Below, piece after piece: positions 16,850 through 24,535 of a DNA stretch of 64,000 nucleotides. Within the stretch, counting starts at the first letter, position 1. Every line of letters begins with the position of its first letter. This DNA is from Lachnospiraceae bacterium GAM79. Lineage in GTDB: Bacteria > Bacillota > Clostridia > Lachnospirales > Lachnospiraceae. A program made the position numbers and the translations under genes. The stretch covers positions 2,666,001 to 2,730,000 of the forward strand of contig AP018536.1 in NCBI GenBank assembly GCA_003584705.1, given 5' to 3'. The notes below the pieces were generated by a model that was not told the origin of the DNA, made no database searches, and saw only the letters and a list, made by a program, of their open reading frames with translations.

Positions 16850-17389
16850 ATGACCGCAAAAGAATGTATCACAGGCCGCAGAAGTATCCGTCAGTATACG
16901 GATCAACCGGTATCTCATGATCTTCTGGCTCAGATCGTAGAGACAGCTTCTTATGCTCCCAGCTGGAAGCATACGCAAATCGTTCGTTATATCGCTGTGG
17001 AAGGCGAAAAGAAGGCGAAACTGGCAGCATGTACTTCCTCCTTCCCGGGTAATGGCAAGATCATGGAGAACGCTCCCATGGTCGTTGCAGTAACCGTGAT
17101 CAAGGGCAGAAGCGGTTTCGAGAGAGACGGCTCCTTCACTACCGCCAGAGGCGATGCATGGCAGATGTTCGATGCCGGTGTTGCCAGCGAAGCATTTTGT
17201 CTGGCTGCTTACGAGCAGGGCCTTGGCACCGTGATCATGGGTATTTTCGATCAGCAGGAAGCTGCTGATCTCCTTGAGATTCCTGAAAATCAGGACCTGA
17301 TCGCACTGATCCCCATCGGTTATCCCGCAGAAGCACCCGTTGCTCCCAAACGGAAACCCGTAACGGATCTGTTATCTTATCAACAGTAA
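16850..17389 (+). CDS. Nitroreductase-family FMN oxidoreductase
   Basis: 179-residue flavoenzyme of the nitroreductase superfamily, using NAD(P)H to reduce an unknown electrophile. N-terminal FMN-phosphate motif: CITGRRSIRQYTDQPV, then ETASYAPSWKHTQIVRYIAV. The middle segment EAFCLAAYEQGLGTVIMGIFDQ and the closing LIALIPIGYPAE are typical. It is at the short end of the family. ATG 16850 is preceded by AGGAGGATAAACA. It is flanked by its own promoter and terminator, so monocistronic. Physiological substrate cannot be predicted. Confidence 0.9.
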   Translation: MTAKECITGRRSIRQYTDQPVSHDLLAQIVETASYAPSWKHTQIVRYIAVEGEKKAKLAACTSSFPGNGKIMENAPMVVAVTVIKGRSGFERDGSFTTARGDAWQMFDAGVASEAFCLAAYEQGLGTVIMGIFDQQEAADLLEIPENQDLIALIPIGYPAEAPVAPKRKPVTDLLSYQQ

Positions 17390-17395
17390 TTTTAA

Positions 17396-17426
17396 AGTCG
17401 AAGAGTTTTTCCTCTTCGACTTTTTT
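17396..17426 (+). terminator. Rho-independent terminator after the nitroreductase gene
   Basis: Perfect 10-bp stem AGTCGAAGAG/CTCTTCGACT with a short T-rich loop and a run of six T. Confidence 0.9.
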
Positions 17427-17475
17427 CTGGTCAGGGTATGAGCAGTCCGCTTCCTGCGGACCCTGTTTCTACCCG

Positions 17476-17507
17476 CATCATAAGAAAAGCGCTGTATTCT
17501 TATGATG
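17476..17507. repeat. 11-bp inverted repeat upstream of pyrB
   Basis: CATCATAAGAA (17476-17486) and TTCTTATGATG (17497-17507) are perfect inverted repeats separated by 10 nt, about 80 nt upstream of pyrB. A preceding hairpin GTCCGC-ttcct-GCGGAC also occurs. Candidate operator or leader structure; no T-run follows, so it is not a simple attenuator. Confidence 0.5.
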
Positions 17508-17584
17508 TCGCATACACAAGTGGGCACGGATTCCCCTATTCCGTACGGTCACTGTGTCGAAAATAGCAGCGCAGAAATGAGGAA

Positions 17585-18505
17585 ATGAAAAAAATGAGAC
17601 ACTTGATGAACCCACTTGACTTCTCTGTTGAGGAACTGGACAAGCTGTTCGCTCTGGCAGACGACATTGAGAAGGATCCCGCCAAATACGCCCACAAATG
17701 TGACGGCAAGATCCTCGCCACCTGCTTCTACGAGCCCAGCACCCGCACACGTTTAAGCTTTGAATCCGCCATGACCCGTTTAGGCGGCAGAGTCATCGGC
17801 TTCTCCGATGCAGCTTCCTCTTCTGCTTCTAAGGGAGAAAGTGTATCCGATACCATCCGCATCATCTCCTGTTATGCGGACATCTGCGCTATGCGCCATC
17901 CCAAGGAAGGTGCTCCCATGGTAGCTGCAGAGAAATCCCTGATCCCCGTGATCAATGCCGGTGACGGCGGCCATCAGCATCCCACCCAGACCCTGACTGA
18001 CCTGCAGACCATCCGCAGCCTCCACGGCGATCTGAATCATTTTACCATCGGTCTGTGCGGTGACCTGAAATTCGGTCGTACCGTACACTCCCTGATCAAC
18101 GCACTGGTGCGCTACGAAGGTATCAAATTCATTTTCATCTCTCCCGAAGAGCTGAAGATCCCTGACTATGTCACCGACATGCTCCGCGAGAAAGGCATTC
18201 CTTTCCAGGAAGTTATCCGTCTCGAAGATGTGATGCCGGAACTGGATCTCTTATACATGACCCGTGTGCAGAAGGAACGTTTCTTCAACGAAGAGGATTA
18301 CGTCCGCCTGAAAGATTTCTATGTACTGACCAAGGAAAAGATGGAACTGGCAAAACCCGATATGCTGGTACTGCATCCCCTTCCCAGAGTCAATGAGATC
18401 GCCGTGGAGATCGATGACGATCCCAGAGCCGCCTATTTCAAACAGGCACAGTTCGGTGTCTATGTCCGTATGGCTCTGATCCTGACTTTGCTGGGTCTGG
18501 CATAA
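17585..18505 (+). CDS. pyrB: Aspartate carbamoyltransferase, catalytic subunit
   Basis: Forms N-carbamoyl-aspartate from carbamoyl phosphate and aspartate in pyrimidine synthesis. 306 residues, the usual length. Carbamoyl-phosphate site [13 protein letters not shown], the SASSKGES-like loop ([17 protein letters not shown]), [18 protein letters not shown] and [14 protein letters not shown] are intact. ATG 17585 and ATG 17594 are both possible; GAGG sits 2 and about 11 nt upstream respectively. pyrI follows about 90 nt later, so this is the two-subunit, allosteric form of the enzyme. Confidence 0.96.
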   Translation: MKKMRHLMNPLDFSVEELDKLFALADDIEKDPAKYAHKCDGKILATCFYEPSTRTRLSFESAMTRLGGRVIGFSDAASSSASKGESVSDTIRIISCYADICAMRHPKEGAPMVAAEKSLIPVINAGDGGHQHPTQTLTDLQTIRSLHGDLNHFTIGLCGDLKFGRTVHSLINALVRYEGIKFIFISPEELKIPDYVTDMLREKGIPFQEVIRLEDVMPELDLLYMTRVQKERFFNEEDYVRLKDFYVLTKEKMELAKPDMLVLHPLPRVNEIAVEIDDDPRAAYFKQAQFGVYVRMALILTLLGLA

Positions 18506-18596
18506 TTTTCCGGCATCTGACCGCAAAATTATCTTATGAATTCGTATATTAAAGCTAACATACGCAGCACTCTGTGCCTGCAGAATGGAGATTACT

Positions 18597-19025
18597 ATGT
18601 TAAATGTAGGAAAAATCGAAGAGGGCTTCGTCCTCGATCATATCAAAGCCGGAAAAAGTCTCTCGATCTATGAGCACCTTCAGCTGGATAAGTTAGATTG
18701 CACCGTTGCTATCATCAAAAATGCCCGCAGCGGAAAAATGGGCAAAAAAGACATTCTGAAAGTAGAATGTGATATCGATATGCTGGATTTGGATGTACTG
18801 GCATTCATCGACCACAACATCACTGTCAACGTCATCAAAAACGGTGAGATCGTAGAGAAGAAGGAACTGGTACTTCCCAAACAGATCAAAAACGTCATCA
18901 AATGCCGCAACCCTAGATGCATCACTTCCATCGAGCAGGGACTGCCCCATGTATTCGTCCTCTCCGATGAGAAAAAAGAGATCTACCGCTGCAAATACTG
19001 CGAAGAGAAATACAGCGAAAGCTAA
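18597..19025 (+). CDS. pyrI: Aspartate carbamoyltransferase, regulatory subunit
   Basis: Binds CTP/ATP and controls PyrB allosterically. 142 residues from ATG 18597, chosen because GGAG is 6 nt upstream; an ATG at 18585 is in frame without a good site. The nucleotide-binding domain is MLNVGKIEEGFVLDHIKAGK...LDCTVAIIKNARS. The C-terminal zinc domain has four cysteines, C-x4-C (CRNPRC) and C-x2-C (CKYC), which hold the contact to PyrB. It is co-directional with pyrB. Confidence 0.95.
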   Translation: MLNVGKIEEGFVLDHIKAGKSLSIYEHLQLDKLDCTVAIIKNARSGKMGKKDILKVECDIDMLDLDVLAFIDHNITVNVIKNGEIVEKKELVLPKQIKNVIKCRNPRCITSIEQGLPHVFVLSDEKKEIYRCKYCEEKYSES

Positions 19026-19039
19026 GAACCTTATACAAC

Positions 19040-19078
19040 AAATGCCCTATCAGCAGCCGCTGGTGGGGCATATTTACA
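19040..19078 (+). repeat. Hairpin after pyrI; left member of a direct-repeat pair
   Basis: ATGCCC-TATCAGC/GCTGGTG-GGGCAT hairpin, which may end the pyrBI transcript. The same 39-nt stretch recurs at 20303-20341 in the same orientation with about 8 differences, bracketing the AT-rich insert. Confidence 0.6.
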
Positions 19079-19082
19079 ATAC

Positions 19083-19883
19083 TTATTCCGCATCATCCTC
19101 TGTTTTCTTTTCACTATCTTCCTGCTTCTGCATATACATTATTTCTAACCTTACCTGAATTGGCAGTAATAGCAGAAAACCAATTAATCCATATAAAATT
19201 CCATTTAATGCAATTGAAATGGAAATACTTAATCCTGCAAAAAGAAGTGTTCCTTCCCCCATAGGTTGAATTGCCATAAAGCTGATACAGCTTTCGAGGA
19301 ATCCCATTCCCAAAAATGTGATTTTCGCAAGATTTATCGCTGATTTTGCCTGAAACAATTGTTTTATTGATACTGATTTCTTTTTTCCAAAAATAATCCG
19401 AAAGGAATCAAAAAAGGGTAGTCCCAAATTTGTCCCCAGCAAAAATAAAGCAGTAACTAAAAACATACTCAATAATGTAGGCATATCCACAAAAAGCATA
19501 TTCATACTGATTCCCATATTGGTAATAATAGAATATAAAACAACGAATAAAAAAATTATCACAGTTATCCCAAAAGCCAATAATGAACTTTGGCTTTTCT
19601 TTTTGCTATTCTCTGTTTCCTGTAAAAGATTCATCATATTGACTTCAGCTTTTTCAGTGTAACCGTTTTCCAACAAATGTTCACCTGACAGGAACTCATT
19701 AATACTAATTTGCAGAATGTGGCATAACGGAACAATCAATGCCAGTTCCGGCATTCCTTTGCCACATTCCCATTTGGATATTGTTTTGTTACTGACACCA
19801 ATCGCATCCGCCAATTGTTGTTGCGTCATTCCCTGCTCTTTTCTTAATGTAGAAATGAATACCCCAATCTTTTCCTGATCCAT
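19083..19883 (-). CDS. XRE-family regulator with C-terminal membrane domain
   Basis: 266-residue protein. N-terminal XRE helix-turn-helix (about residues 6-62: FISTLRKEQGMTQQQLADAI, GVSNKTISKWECGKGMPELA) is followed by about four hydrophobic helices from residue ~98 (LLAFGITVIIFLFVVLYSII, LLSMFLVTALFLLGTNLGL, a segment near FLGMGFLESCISFMAI, and GILYGLIGFLLLLPI). Such membrane-tethered XRE proteins typically sense an envelope signal, but the signal is unknown here. Strong GGGAGG site before ATG 19883. The gene is clearly more AT-rich than pyrI and kdgK on either side, suggesting later acquisition. An inverted repeat just upstream may be an autoregulatory operator. Confidence 0.85.
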   Translation of the reverse strand: MDQEKIGVFISTLRKEQGMTQQQLADAIGVSNKTISKWECGKGMPELALIVPLCHILQISINEFLSGEHLLENGYTEKAEVNMMNLLQETENSKKKSQSSLLAFGITVIIFLFVVLYSIITNMGISMNMLFVDMPTLLSMFLVTALFLLGTNLGLPFFDSFRIIFGKKKSVSIKQLFQAKSAINLAKITFLGMGFLESCISFMAIQPMGEGTLLFAGLSISISIALNGILYGLIGFLLLLPIQVRLEIMYMQKQEDSEKKTEDDAE

Positions 19884-19907
19884 TGCTGTTCCTCCCGTAA
19901 AACTATA

Positions 19908-19934
19908 AAAATACGATTTTCATGACTGTATTTT
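19908..19934. promoter_or_regulatory. Candidate operator upstream of the XRE gene
   Basis: AAAATAC (19908-19914) and GTATTTT (19928-19934) form an inverted repeat with a 13-nt gap, 25-50 nt before the XRE start, next to a TATAGT-like -10. A binding site for the adjacent regulator is inference. Confidence 0.4.
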
Positions 19935-20039
19935 ACAATTTTATCGCTATGAGGACAACTTTTCCTTCATAGACCCCAGTCTATCTATCGTAGATTTTCA
20001 TTGTATATAACTTCTTTCTGCGTATTTCAACAATCTTAT

Positions 20040-20216
20040 CTACACATTATCTGCGACATAAAATGTGGGAGCCGACATATTTTCCCACTCTGTTAATGGT
20101 ATATTTCCTTTTGCAATTTCCGCAGCTTCCAATAATCCTTGCATGGTTTCATCAAAAAAGTGGTCACCCTTATCCAAAGAATCTCCTACTGTTTTAAATT
20201 CAGCACCATGTATTAT
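20040..20216 (-). pseudogene. Short coding remnant of unknown gene
   Basis: Minus strand reads an open stretch of about 58 codons ending in TAG at 20040: HGAEFKTVGDSLDKGDHF continuing DETMQGLLEAAEIAKGN and ending SAPTFYVADNV. The composition is protein-like. There is no start codon near its 5' end (the frame begins just after a stop with ATA ATA CAT) and no ribosome site, so it looks like the 3' remnant of a broken gene. The family is not recognised. The rest of 19884-20400 holds only AT-rich sequence, the operator candidate and the hairpin at 20303-20341. Confidence 0.4.
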
Positions 20217-20302
20217 TTATTCTTAATACTTTATGCTTTTTTTAATAATCTATTTTAAGTCTGCCTACCAAAGATTTTCATAGGCATCCTCTTTTAGTAT
20301 AA

Positions 20303-20341
20303 AAATTCCCCATCAGCAGACACTGACGGGGAACATTTACA
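20303..20341 (-). terminator. Terminator of the KDG operon; right member of the direct-repeat pair
   Basis: Minus strand: TTCCCCGTCAG/CTGATGGGGAA stem followed by TTTTTATA, about 70 nt after the kdgK stop. It is about 80% identical, in direct orientation, to 19040-19078. Confidence 0.75.
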
Positions 20342-20400
20342 AACTATATTATTTCTATCCCACCTACATAGCAAGCGGCAAAGATTCTGTTCACAGAAGC

Positions 20401-21432
20401 TTATCTCTGTACACGTCCGGAAGCATCGCCGCCAGCCAGGGTCTCAACTTCTTTTCTGGATACCAGGTTGAAGTCGCCGGGGATGGTGTGCTTCAGAGCA
20501 GATGCAGCTACGCCGTACTCAAGAGCATCCTTGAAGTTCTTGCCATCCAGCATACCGCAGATCACGCCGCCTGCGAAGGAGTCGCCGCCGCCTACACGGT
20601 CAACGATGGGATGGATGCTGTACTCTTTGGAGTGATAGAACTCCTTGGTATCTCTGGAGTAGATGCAAGCAGACCAACCGTTATCGGAAGCGGAATGGCT
20701 TACACGCAGAGAGGATACGCAGTACTCGAAGTTGAACTTGTCAACCATCTGCTCGAAGATGGACTTGTAACCAGCCAGCTCCAGCTCACCGCTGGTAACA
20801 TCGGTATCGCCGGGCTTGAAGCCAAGTACCAGCTCAGCATCTTCTTCGTTACCGATACATACATCAACGTACTTCATCAGGTTGGTCATAACCTTCTGAG
20901 CCTTCTCGGAGCTCCACAGCTTCTTACGGAAGTTCAGGTCTACGGATACCTTTACGCCATGCTTCTTAGCAGCGATCAGAGCCTTCTCGGTCAGCTCTGC
21001 AGCAGCGTCGGATACAGCGGGGGTAATACCGGTGAAGTGGAACCAGTCAGCGCCTTCGAAGATCTCATCGAAGTTGAAATCAGCCTCGGTTGCGGTGGAG
21101 ATAGAGGAATGTGCTCTATCGTATACAACCTTGGAAGGTCTCATGGAAGAACCGCTCTCCAGGTAGTAGATACCCAGTCTCTCACCGCATCTTGCGATGT
21201 GCTTGGTCTCTACGTTGTACTTTCTCAGAGCTGCGACTGCGCACTCACCGATCTCGTTGTCAGGAACTGCGGTAACGAACTCAGCGTCATGACCGTAGTT
21301 AGCCAGAGATACTGCTACGTTAGCTTCACCGCCGCCGTAGTTTACATCGAACTCGTCTGCCTGGATAAATTTCTCGTTGTTGGGGGTGGACAGTCTCAGC
21401 ATGATCTCACCCATGGTAATTACTTTTGCCAT
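20401..21432 (-). CDS. kdgK: 2-keto-3-deoxygluconate kinase (PfkB family)
   Basis: Phosphorylates 2-keto-3-deoxygluconate (KDG) to KDPG. 343 residues from ATG 21432, which follows AGAAAGGA. The frame is open 20 codons further upstream without support. PfkB features: EIMLRLSTPNNEKFIQADEFDVNYGGGEANVAVSLANYG at the substrate side and the catalytic/anion-hole motif VGGGDSFAGGVICGML near the C-terminus. It is last in the hexuronate operon, separated from kdgA by about 290 nt of highly structured sequence. Codon use looks strongly biased, as for an abundant enzyme. Other ribokinase-family sugars are possible in principle, but the kduI/kduD/kdgA context fixes KDG. Confidence 0.9.
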   Translation of the reverse strand: MAKVITMGEIMLRLSTPNNEKFIQADEFDVNYGGGEANVAVSLANYGHDAEFVTAVPDNEIGECAVAALRKYNVETKHIARCGERLGIYYLESGSSMRPSKVVYDRAHSSISTATEADFNFDEIFEGADWFHFTGITPAVSDAAAELTEKALIAAKKHGVKVSVDLNFRKKLWSSEKAQKVMTNLMKYVDVCIGNEEDAELVLGFKPGDTDVTSGELELAGYKSIFEQMVDKFNFEYCVSSLRVSHSASDNGWSACIYSRDTKEFYHSKEYSIHPIVDRVGGGDSFAGGVICGMLDGKNFKDALEYGVAASALKHTIPGDFNLVSRKEVETLAGGDASGRVQR

Positions 21433-21497
21433 TTTGGTATATTCCTTTCTCAAATTAAAATTATCTATAATCTCCGGTTGTTCCGATTGCATATTCC

Positions 21498-21680
21498 GTC
21501 ACGGACCCGCTCTCGCTTCGGCCCTCCCGTAGCGGTACATAAGATGCTAAAATACAGCATCTAAGTACCGACGGTCGGTTAGAGTCCGTGTCGAAACACG
21601 CAACCGTCCAACCTGATAGTTCTAAATCCTATTCATTCCACCGTGTAATCGCTATATTACAGTGGAAGCGGGTCCGCGAC
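21498..21680 (-). other. Multi-branched structured element in the kdgA-kdgK spacer
   Basis: An outer 14-bp stem with one mismatch pairs 21498-21511 (GTCACGGACCCGCT) with 21667-21680 (AGCGGGTCCGCGAC). Inside are three hairpins: 21533-21570 (CGGTAC, AGATGCT with their complements), 21577-21605 (GGTT, CGTGT-CGAA-ACACG, AACC) and 21636-21667 (TTCCAC, TGTAAT with complements and a 2-nt bulge; its last base is shared with the outer stem). A 12-nt palindrome GACGGATCCGTC follows at 21695-21706. The element lies wholly between two co-transcribed genes. It could be an RNA processing or stability element, or a mobile palindromic repeat. Confidence 0.65.
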
Positions 21681-21726
21681 TGAAATATGAAGTCGACGGA
21701 TCCGTCCGGATCCCGGAATCCTATTC

Positions 21727-22692
21727 TTATTTCTGTACCAGATGAATAGCGAAGCCGCCGATCTCCTCTTTCAGGTAGATAGCCTTCAGGTTGCCCTTGG
21801 CATCTCTCTTAGCGGACTCTTCGTTGAACTCAACACCCAGAACAGTGCTCAGGTAGTTGACAGCTCTCTCGATGTAGTTGGTCTTAACAGCGATGTGACC
21901 GTTCTTGCCCAGGTAAGGAGTCTTCATAACTTCCAGAGCAGAGCCTGCGAATACGGAGCTGTTGCCAACCTTAGCGGGCATACCGAAGATGAATGCGAAA
22001 CGGTTCGCAGCCTTAACAGCCTCTTCCTCGTTCTCTGCATTGACACCAACGTGAGCCAGTTCGAAGCCCAGCATGGTCTGTACTGCTTCTCTGGTCAGCT
22101 GCTCGATCTTGTCCCACTCACCGGCGTTGATCAGGTCACCGGGAACCATCCAGGAACCACCGCAAGCGATGATCTTGGGGAAGTCAAGGTAAGAAGTCAG
22201 GTTCTTAGCGTTTACACCGCCGGTAGGCATGAACTTCATATTTACATAAGGAGCTGCCATAGCCTTGATCTTAGCCAGACCGCCAGACTGCTCAGCGGGG
22301 AAGAACTTAACTACATCCAGGCCAAGCTCGATAGCCTGCTCGATGTCGCTGGGGCTGGAAGTACCGGGAGTGATAGGAATGTTCTTCTCTACACAATACT
22401 TAACGGTTCTGGGATTTAAGCCGGGGCTTACGATGAACTTAGCGCCTGCTGCTACTGCTGCGTCAACCTGCTCTGCGTTCAGAACGGTACCTGCCCCAAC
22501 ACACATGCTGGGGAAATTGTCGGTCATGATCTTGATAGCTTCCGCTGCTGCGCTGGTACGGAAGGTAACCTCTGCACAGGGAAGTCCGCCTGCGCAAAGT
22601 GCTTTTGCCAGAGGAAGTGCATCTGCTGCGTTGTCAATTTTTACAACCGGTACAATACCGATTTTGCTGATTTGCTCTAATACTGCGTTCAT
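21727..22692 (-). CDS. kdgA: KDPG aldolase with C-terminal VOC-like extension
   Basis: Class I aldolase splitting KDPG into pyruvate and glyceraldehyde 3-phosphate. Residues 1-205 form the TIM-barrel domain with the catalytic glutamate in PCAEVTFRT, the Schiff-base lysine in DVVKFFPAEQSGG, and the phosphate loop MPTGGVNAKN. Typical KDPG aldolases end near 210. Here about 105 further residues (FELAHVGVNAENEEEAVKAA...IGGFAIHLVQK) resemble a glyoxalase/VOC fold. ATG 22692 has GAAAGGTG at 6 nt; a TTG at 22701 is less likely. It lies between the RpiB-like isomerase and kdgK. 4-hydroxy-2-oxoglutarate aldolase activity is a known side function. Confidence 0.92.
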   Translation of the reverse strand: MNAVLEQISKIGIVPVVKIDNAADALPLAKALCAGGLPCAEVTFRTSAAAEAIKIMTDNFPSMCVGAGTVLNAEQVDAAVAAGAKFIVSPGLNPRTVKYCVEKNIPITPGTSSPSDIEQAIELGLDVVKFFPAEQSGGLAKIKAMAAPYVNMKFMPTGGVNAKNLTSYLDFPKIIACGGSWMVPGDLINAGEWDKIEQLTREAVQTMLGFELAHVGVNAENEEEAVKAANRFAFIFGMPAKVGNSSVFAGSALEVMKTPYLGKNGHIAVKTNYIERAVNYLSTVLGVEFNEESAKRDAKGNLKAIYLKEEIGGFAIHLVQK

Positions 22693-22788
22693 AAATAACA
22701 CCTTTCTGTCTTATAGACTAATAGTTATGTGAAAAATCTTCGCAGGAGATCCTGTCGAAAATATTTCTGCAAAATTAAACCAATACTT

Positions 22789-23427
22789 TTATGCCAGTAC
22801 TTCCTTCACTGCCTCAGCGATCTTGTCGCACTTGCAGTTTGCAAAGAAATACTCCTTAAACCTGGCACCGGATAAAGCACCCTTTACCAGTTCACGATCC
22901 AGATTCTTCAGGATGGTAACCATATCGGTATGAGTTACTTCTTTTACCTGATCCAGGATCTTCTTGTTGCGCTGCTCGGGAACAACTCTCTCAGGGGGAT
23001 ATCCACCGCCGCCGGGAGCACAGAACAGCTTTTCAAAAGTATACTGTAAGTTCAGTTCACCGCCCCAGCCGAAGTTCTCAGCAAAAGGAAGTGCTACACA
23101 GTTACCGTCGTTTACCTGAGAGAACAGGTAAGCATCCAGAGGGGACTCAATGTGTCCACACAGAACCTTTGGGAAGGAATTGCATGCAAGCATGGCACCT
23201 TCGCCGGTTCCGCATCCGGTGATAACGAAATCCGCTGCCCCGGAGTTCAAAAGAACTGCTGCCAGAATACCGTTCTGTACGTAGGTCAGGGAATTGGGAT
23301 CCTCTGCGCCGCACATACCGTAGTTGAATACTTCATGCCCCATGGGCTCTACTACTTTTTTAAGAGTAGCGCAGATCATTTCATTCTTAGCAGCCTGACT
23401 GTTTTCATTAATCAAAGCTATCTTCAT
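22789..23427 (-). CDS. RpiB/LacA/LacB-family sugar isomerase, DhuI-like
   Basis: 212-residue isomerase of the RpiB/LacAB fold from ATG 23427 (AAGGAG, 6-nt spacing). N-terminus MKIALINENSQAAKNEMICATLKKVVEPMG and ITGCGTGEGAMLACN correspond to the substrate-phosphate/active-site region of RpiB. A ~60-residue C-terminal extension (EVTHTDMVTILKNLDRELVKGAL...) distinguishes it from true RpiB (~150). RpiB-type DhuI enzymes isomerise 4-deoxy-L-threo-5-hexosulose uronate, the same reaction as KduI. Given the operon this is the likeliest role, but KduI itself is also encoded here, so the division of labour is unclear. Confidence 0.75.
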   Translation of the reverse strand: MKIALINENSQAAKNEMICATLKKVVEPMGHEVFNYGMCGAEDPNSLTYVQNGILAAVLLNSGAADFVITGCGTGEGAMLACNSFPKVLCGHIESPLDAYLFSQVNDGNCVALPFAENFGWGGELNLQYTFEKLFCAPGGGGYPPERVVPEQRNKKILDQVKEVTHTDMVTILKNLDRELVKGALSGARFKEYFFANCKCDKIAEAVKEVLA

Positions 23428-23617
23428 GAGATACTCCTTTTCCAAACGCCACAACAGTCAGCCGCCGAAATTCTTCTGCGACTGACCTGATGTGAAGTGT
23501 TTATTCTATTTTTGATATCCTGCGTAAATGCACAAGCTCCATAGCTACTCACTCGCAAATTCGTGCTTCGCACTCTGCATCCGGCTCGTAAACTCACCGG
23601 ATATTTACTCGTGAGCT

Positions 23618-23669
23618 GTGCAAGGAAAACAAATGTCCGCTACGCGGCCGCTTGTTTTCCTTTTGCACA
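23618..23669 (-). other. Long hairpin downstream of kduD
   Basis: GTGCAAGGAAAACAA (23618-23632) pairs with TTGTTTTCC and TTGCAC (23652-23668) across a 2-nt bulge, with inner CCGC-tac-GCGG. The sequence TGCACAAGCTC occurs twice in direct orientation (23529-23539 and 23664-23674), and smaller hairpins (ATCCGG/CCGGAT; GTGC-ttc-GCAC) lie between. It fills most of the 246-nt kduD-rpiB spacer. No T-run, so probably not a terminator. Confidence 0.55.
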
Positions 23670-23673
23670 AGCT

Positions 23674-24477
23674 CTACTGGGGCTGCTTGCCGATGTAAGC
23701 AAGGATACCGCCATCTACATACAGGATGTGTCCGTTGACTGCATTGGATGCCTCAGAAGCAAGGAATACAGCGGGGCCGGTCAGCTCTTCGGGCTTTAAC
23801 CATCTGTTAGCAGGGGTCTTAGCGCAGATGAACTGGTCGAAAGGATGTCTGCTGCCATCGGGCTGGATCTCACGAAGAGGAGCTGTCTGAGGAGTCTCGA
23901 TGTAACCGGGTCCAAGGCCGTTACACTGAATGTTGTACTGGCCGTACTCGGAGCAGATGTTCTTGGTCAGCATCTTTAAGCCGCCCTTAGCTGCTGCATA
24001 TGCAGATACAGTCTCACGACCCAGCTCGGACATCATGGAACAGATGTTGATGATCTTACCATGACCCTTCTTGATCATTGCAGGGATAACTGCTTTCGAT
24101 ACGATGAAAGGTGCATTCAGGTCTACGTCGATTACCTGACGGAACTGATCTGCGGTCATCTCGGTCATGGGGATTCTCTTGATGATACCTGCGTTGTTAA
24201 CCAGGATATCGATGGTACCTACTTCCTTCTCGATCTGAGCTACCATAGCGTTAACTGCTTCTTCGTTGGTAACGTCACATACATAGCCGTGAGCCTTGAT
24301 GCCTTTCTCAGCGTATGCAGCGATTCCCTTGTCTACCAGTTCCTGCTTGATATCGTTGAAGCAGATGGTAGCACCGCACTCAGCGTATGCGGAAGCGATA
24401 GCGAAGCCAATACCGTAAGATGCGCCGGTAACCAGTGCAACCTTACCTTCCAGTGAGAAATTAGTGAATTCAGACAT
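23674..24477 (-). CDS. kduD: SDR-family 2-keto-3-deoxygluconate / gluconate 5-dehydrogenase
   Basis: 267-residue short-chain dehydrogenase. NAD(P) motif TGASYGIGFA, NNAGI, and the catalytic Ser-Tyr-Lys triad spread over ICSMMSELGRETVSAYAAAKGG. By context it reduces 2,5-diketo-3-deoxygluconate (DKI product) to KDG, as KduD/DhuD do; gluconate 5-dehydrogenases are close relatives and cannot be excluded. ATG 24477 follows AAAAGGAG. Second gene of the operon after kduI. The gene is followed on its strand by strong hairpins before the isomerase gene. Confidence 0.88.
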   Translation of the reverse strand: MSEFTNFSLEGKVALVTGASYGIGFAIASAYAECGATICFNDIKQELVDKGIAAYAEKGIKAHGYVCDVTNEEAVNAMVAQIEKEVGTIDILVNNAGIIKRIPMTEMTADQFRQVIDVDLNAPFIVSKAVIPAMIKKGHGKIINICSMMSELGRETVSAYAAAKGGLKMLTKNICSEYGQYNIQCNGLGPGYIETPQTAPLREIQPDGSRHPFDQFICAKTPANRWLKPEELTGPAVFLASEASNAVNGHILYVDGGILAYIGKQPQ

Positions 24478-24535
24478 TGTTTTTTCTCCTTTTCTTTATA
24501 AAAACTGTTATTTTAGTTACATGTTCCAAAGGATC

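Noticed and set aside
20488-21564. 358-codon plus-strand frame opposite kdgK
   Set aside because: Antisense frame kept open by the strong codon bias of kdgK; no domain, and it runs through the structured spacer.
21498-21680. tRNA or known riboswitch in the kdgA-kdgK spacer
   Set aside because: The cloverleaf-like layout lacks tRNA consensus (no T-loop GTTCRANYC, no anticodon arm of proper size, no CCA) and no riboswitch core I recognise.
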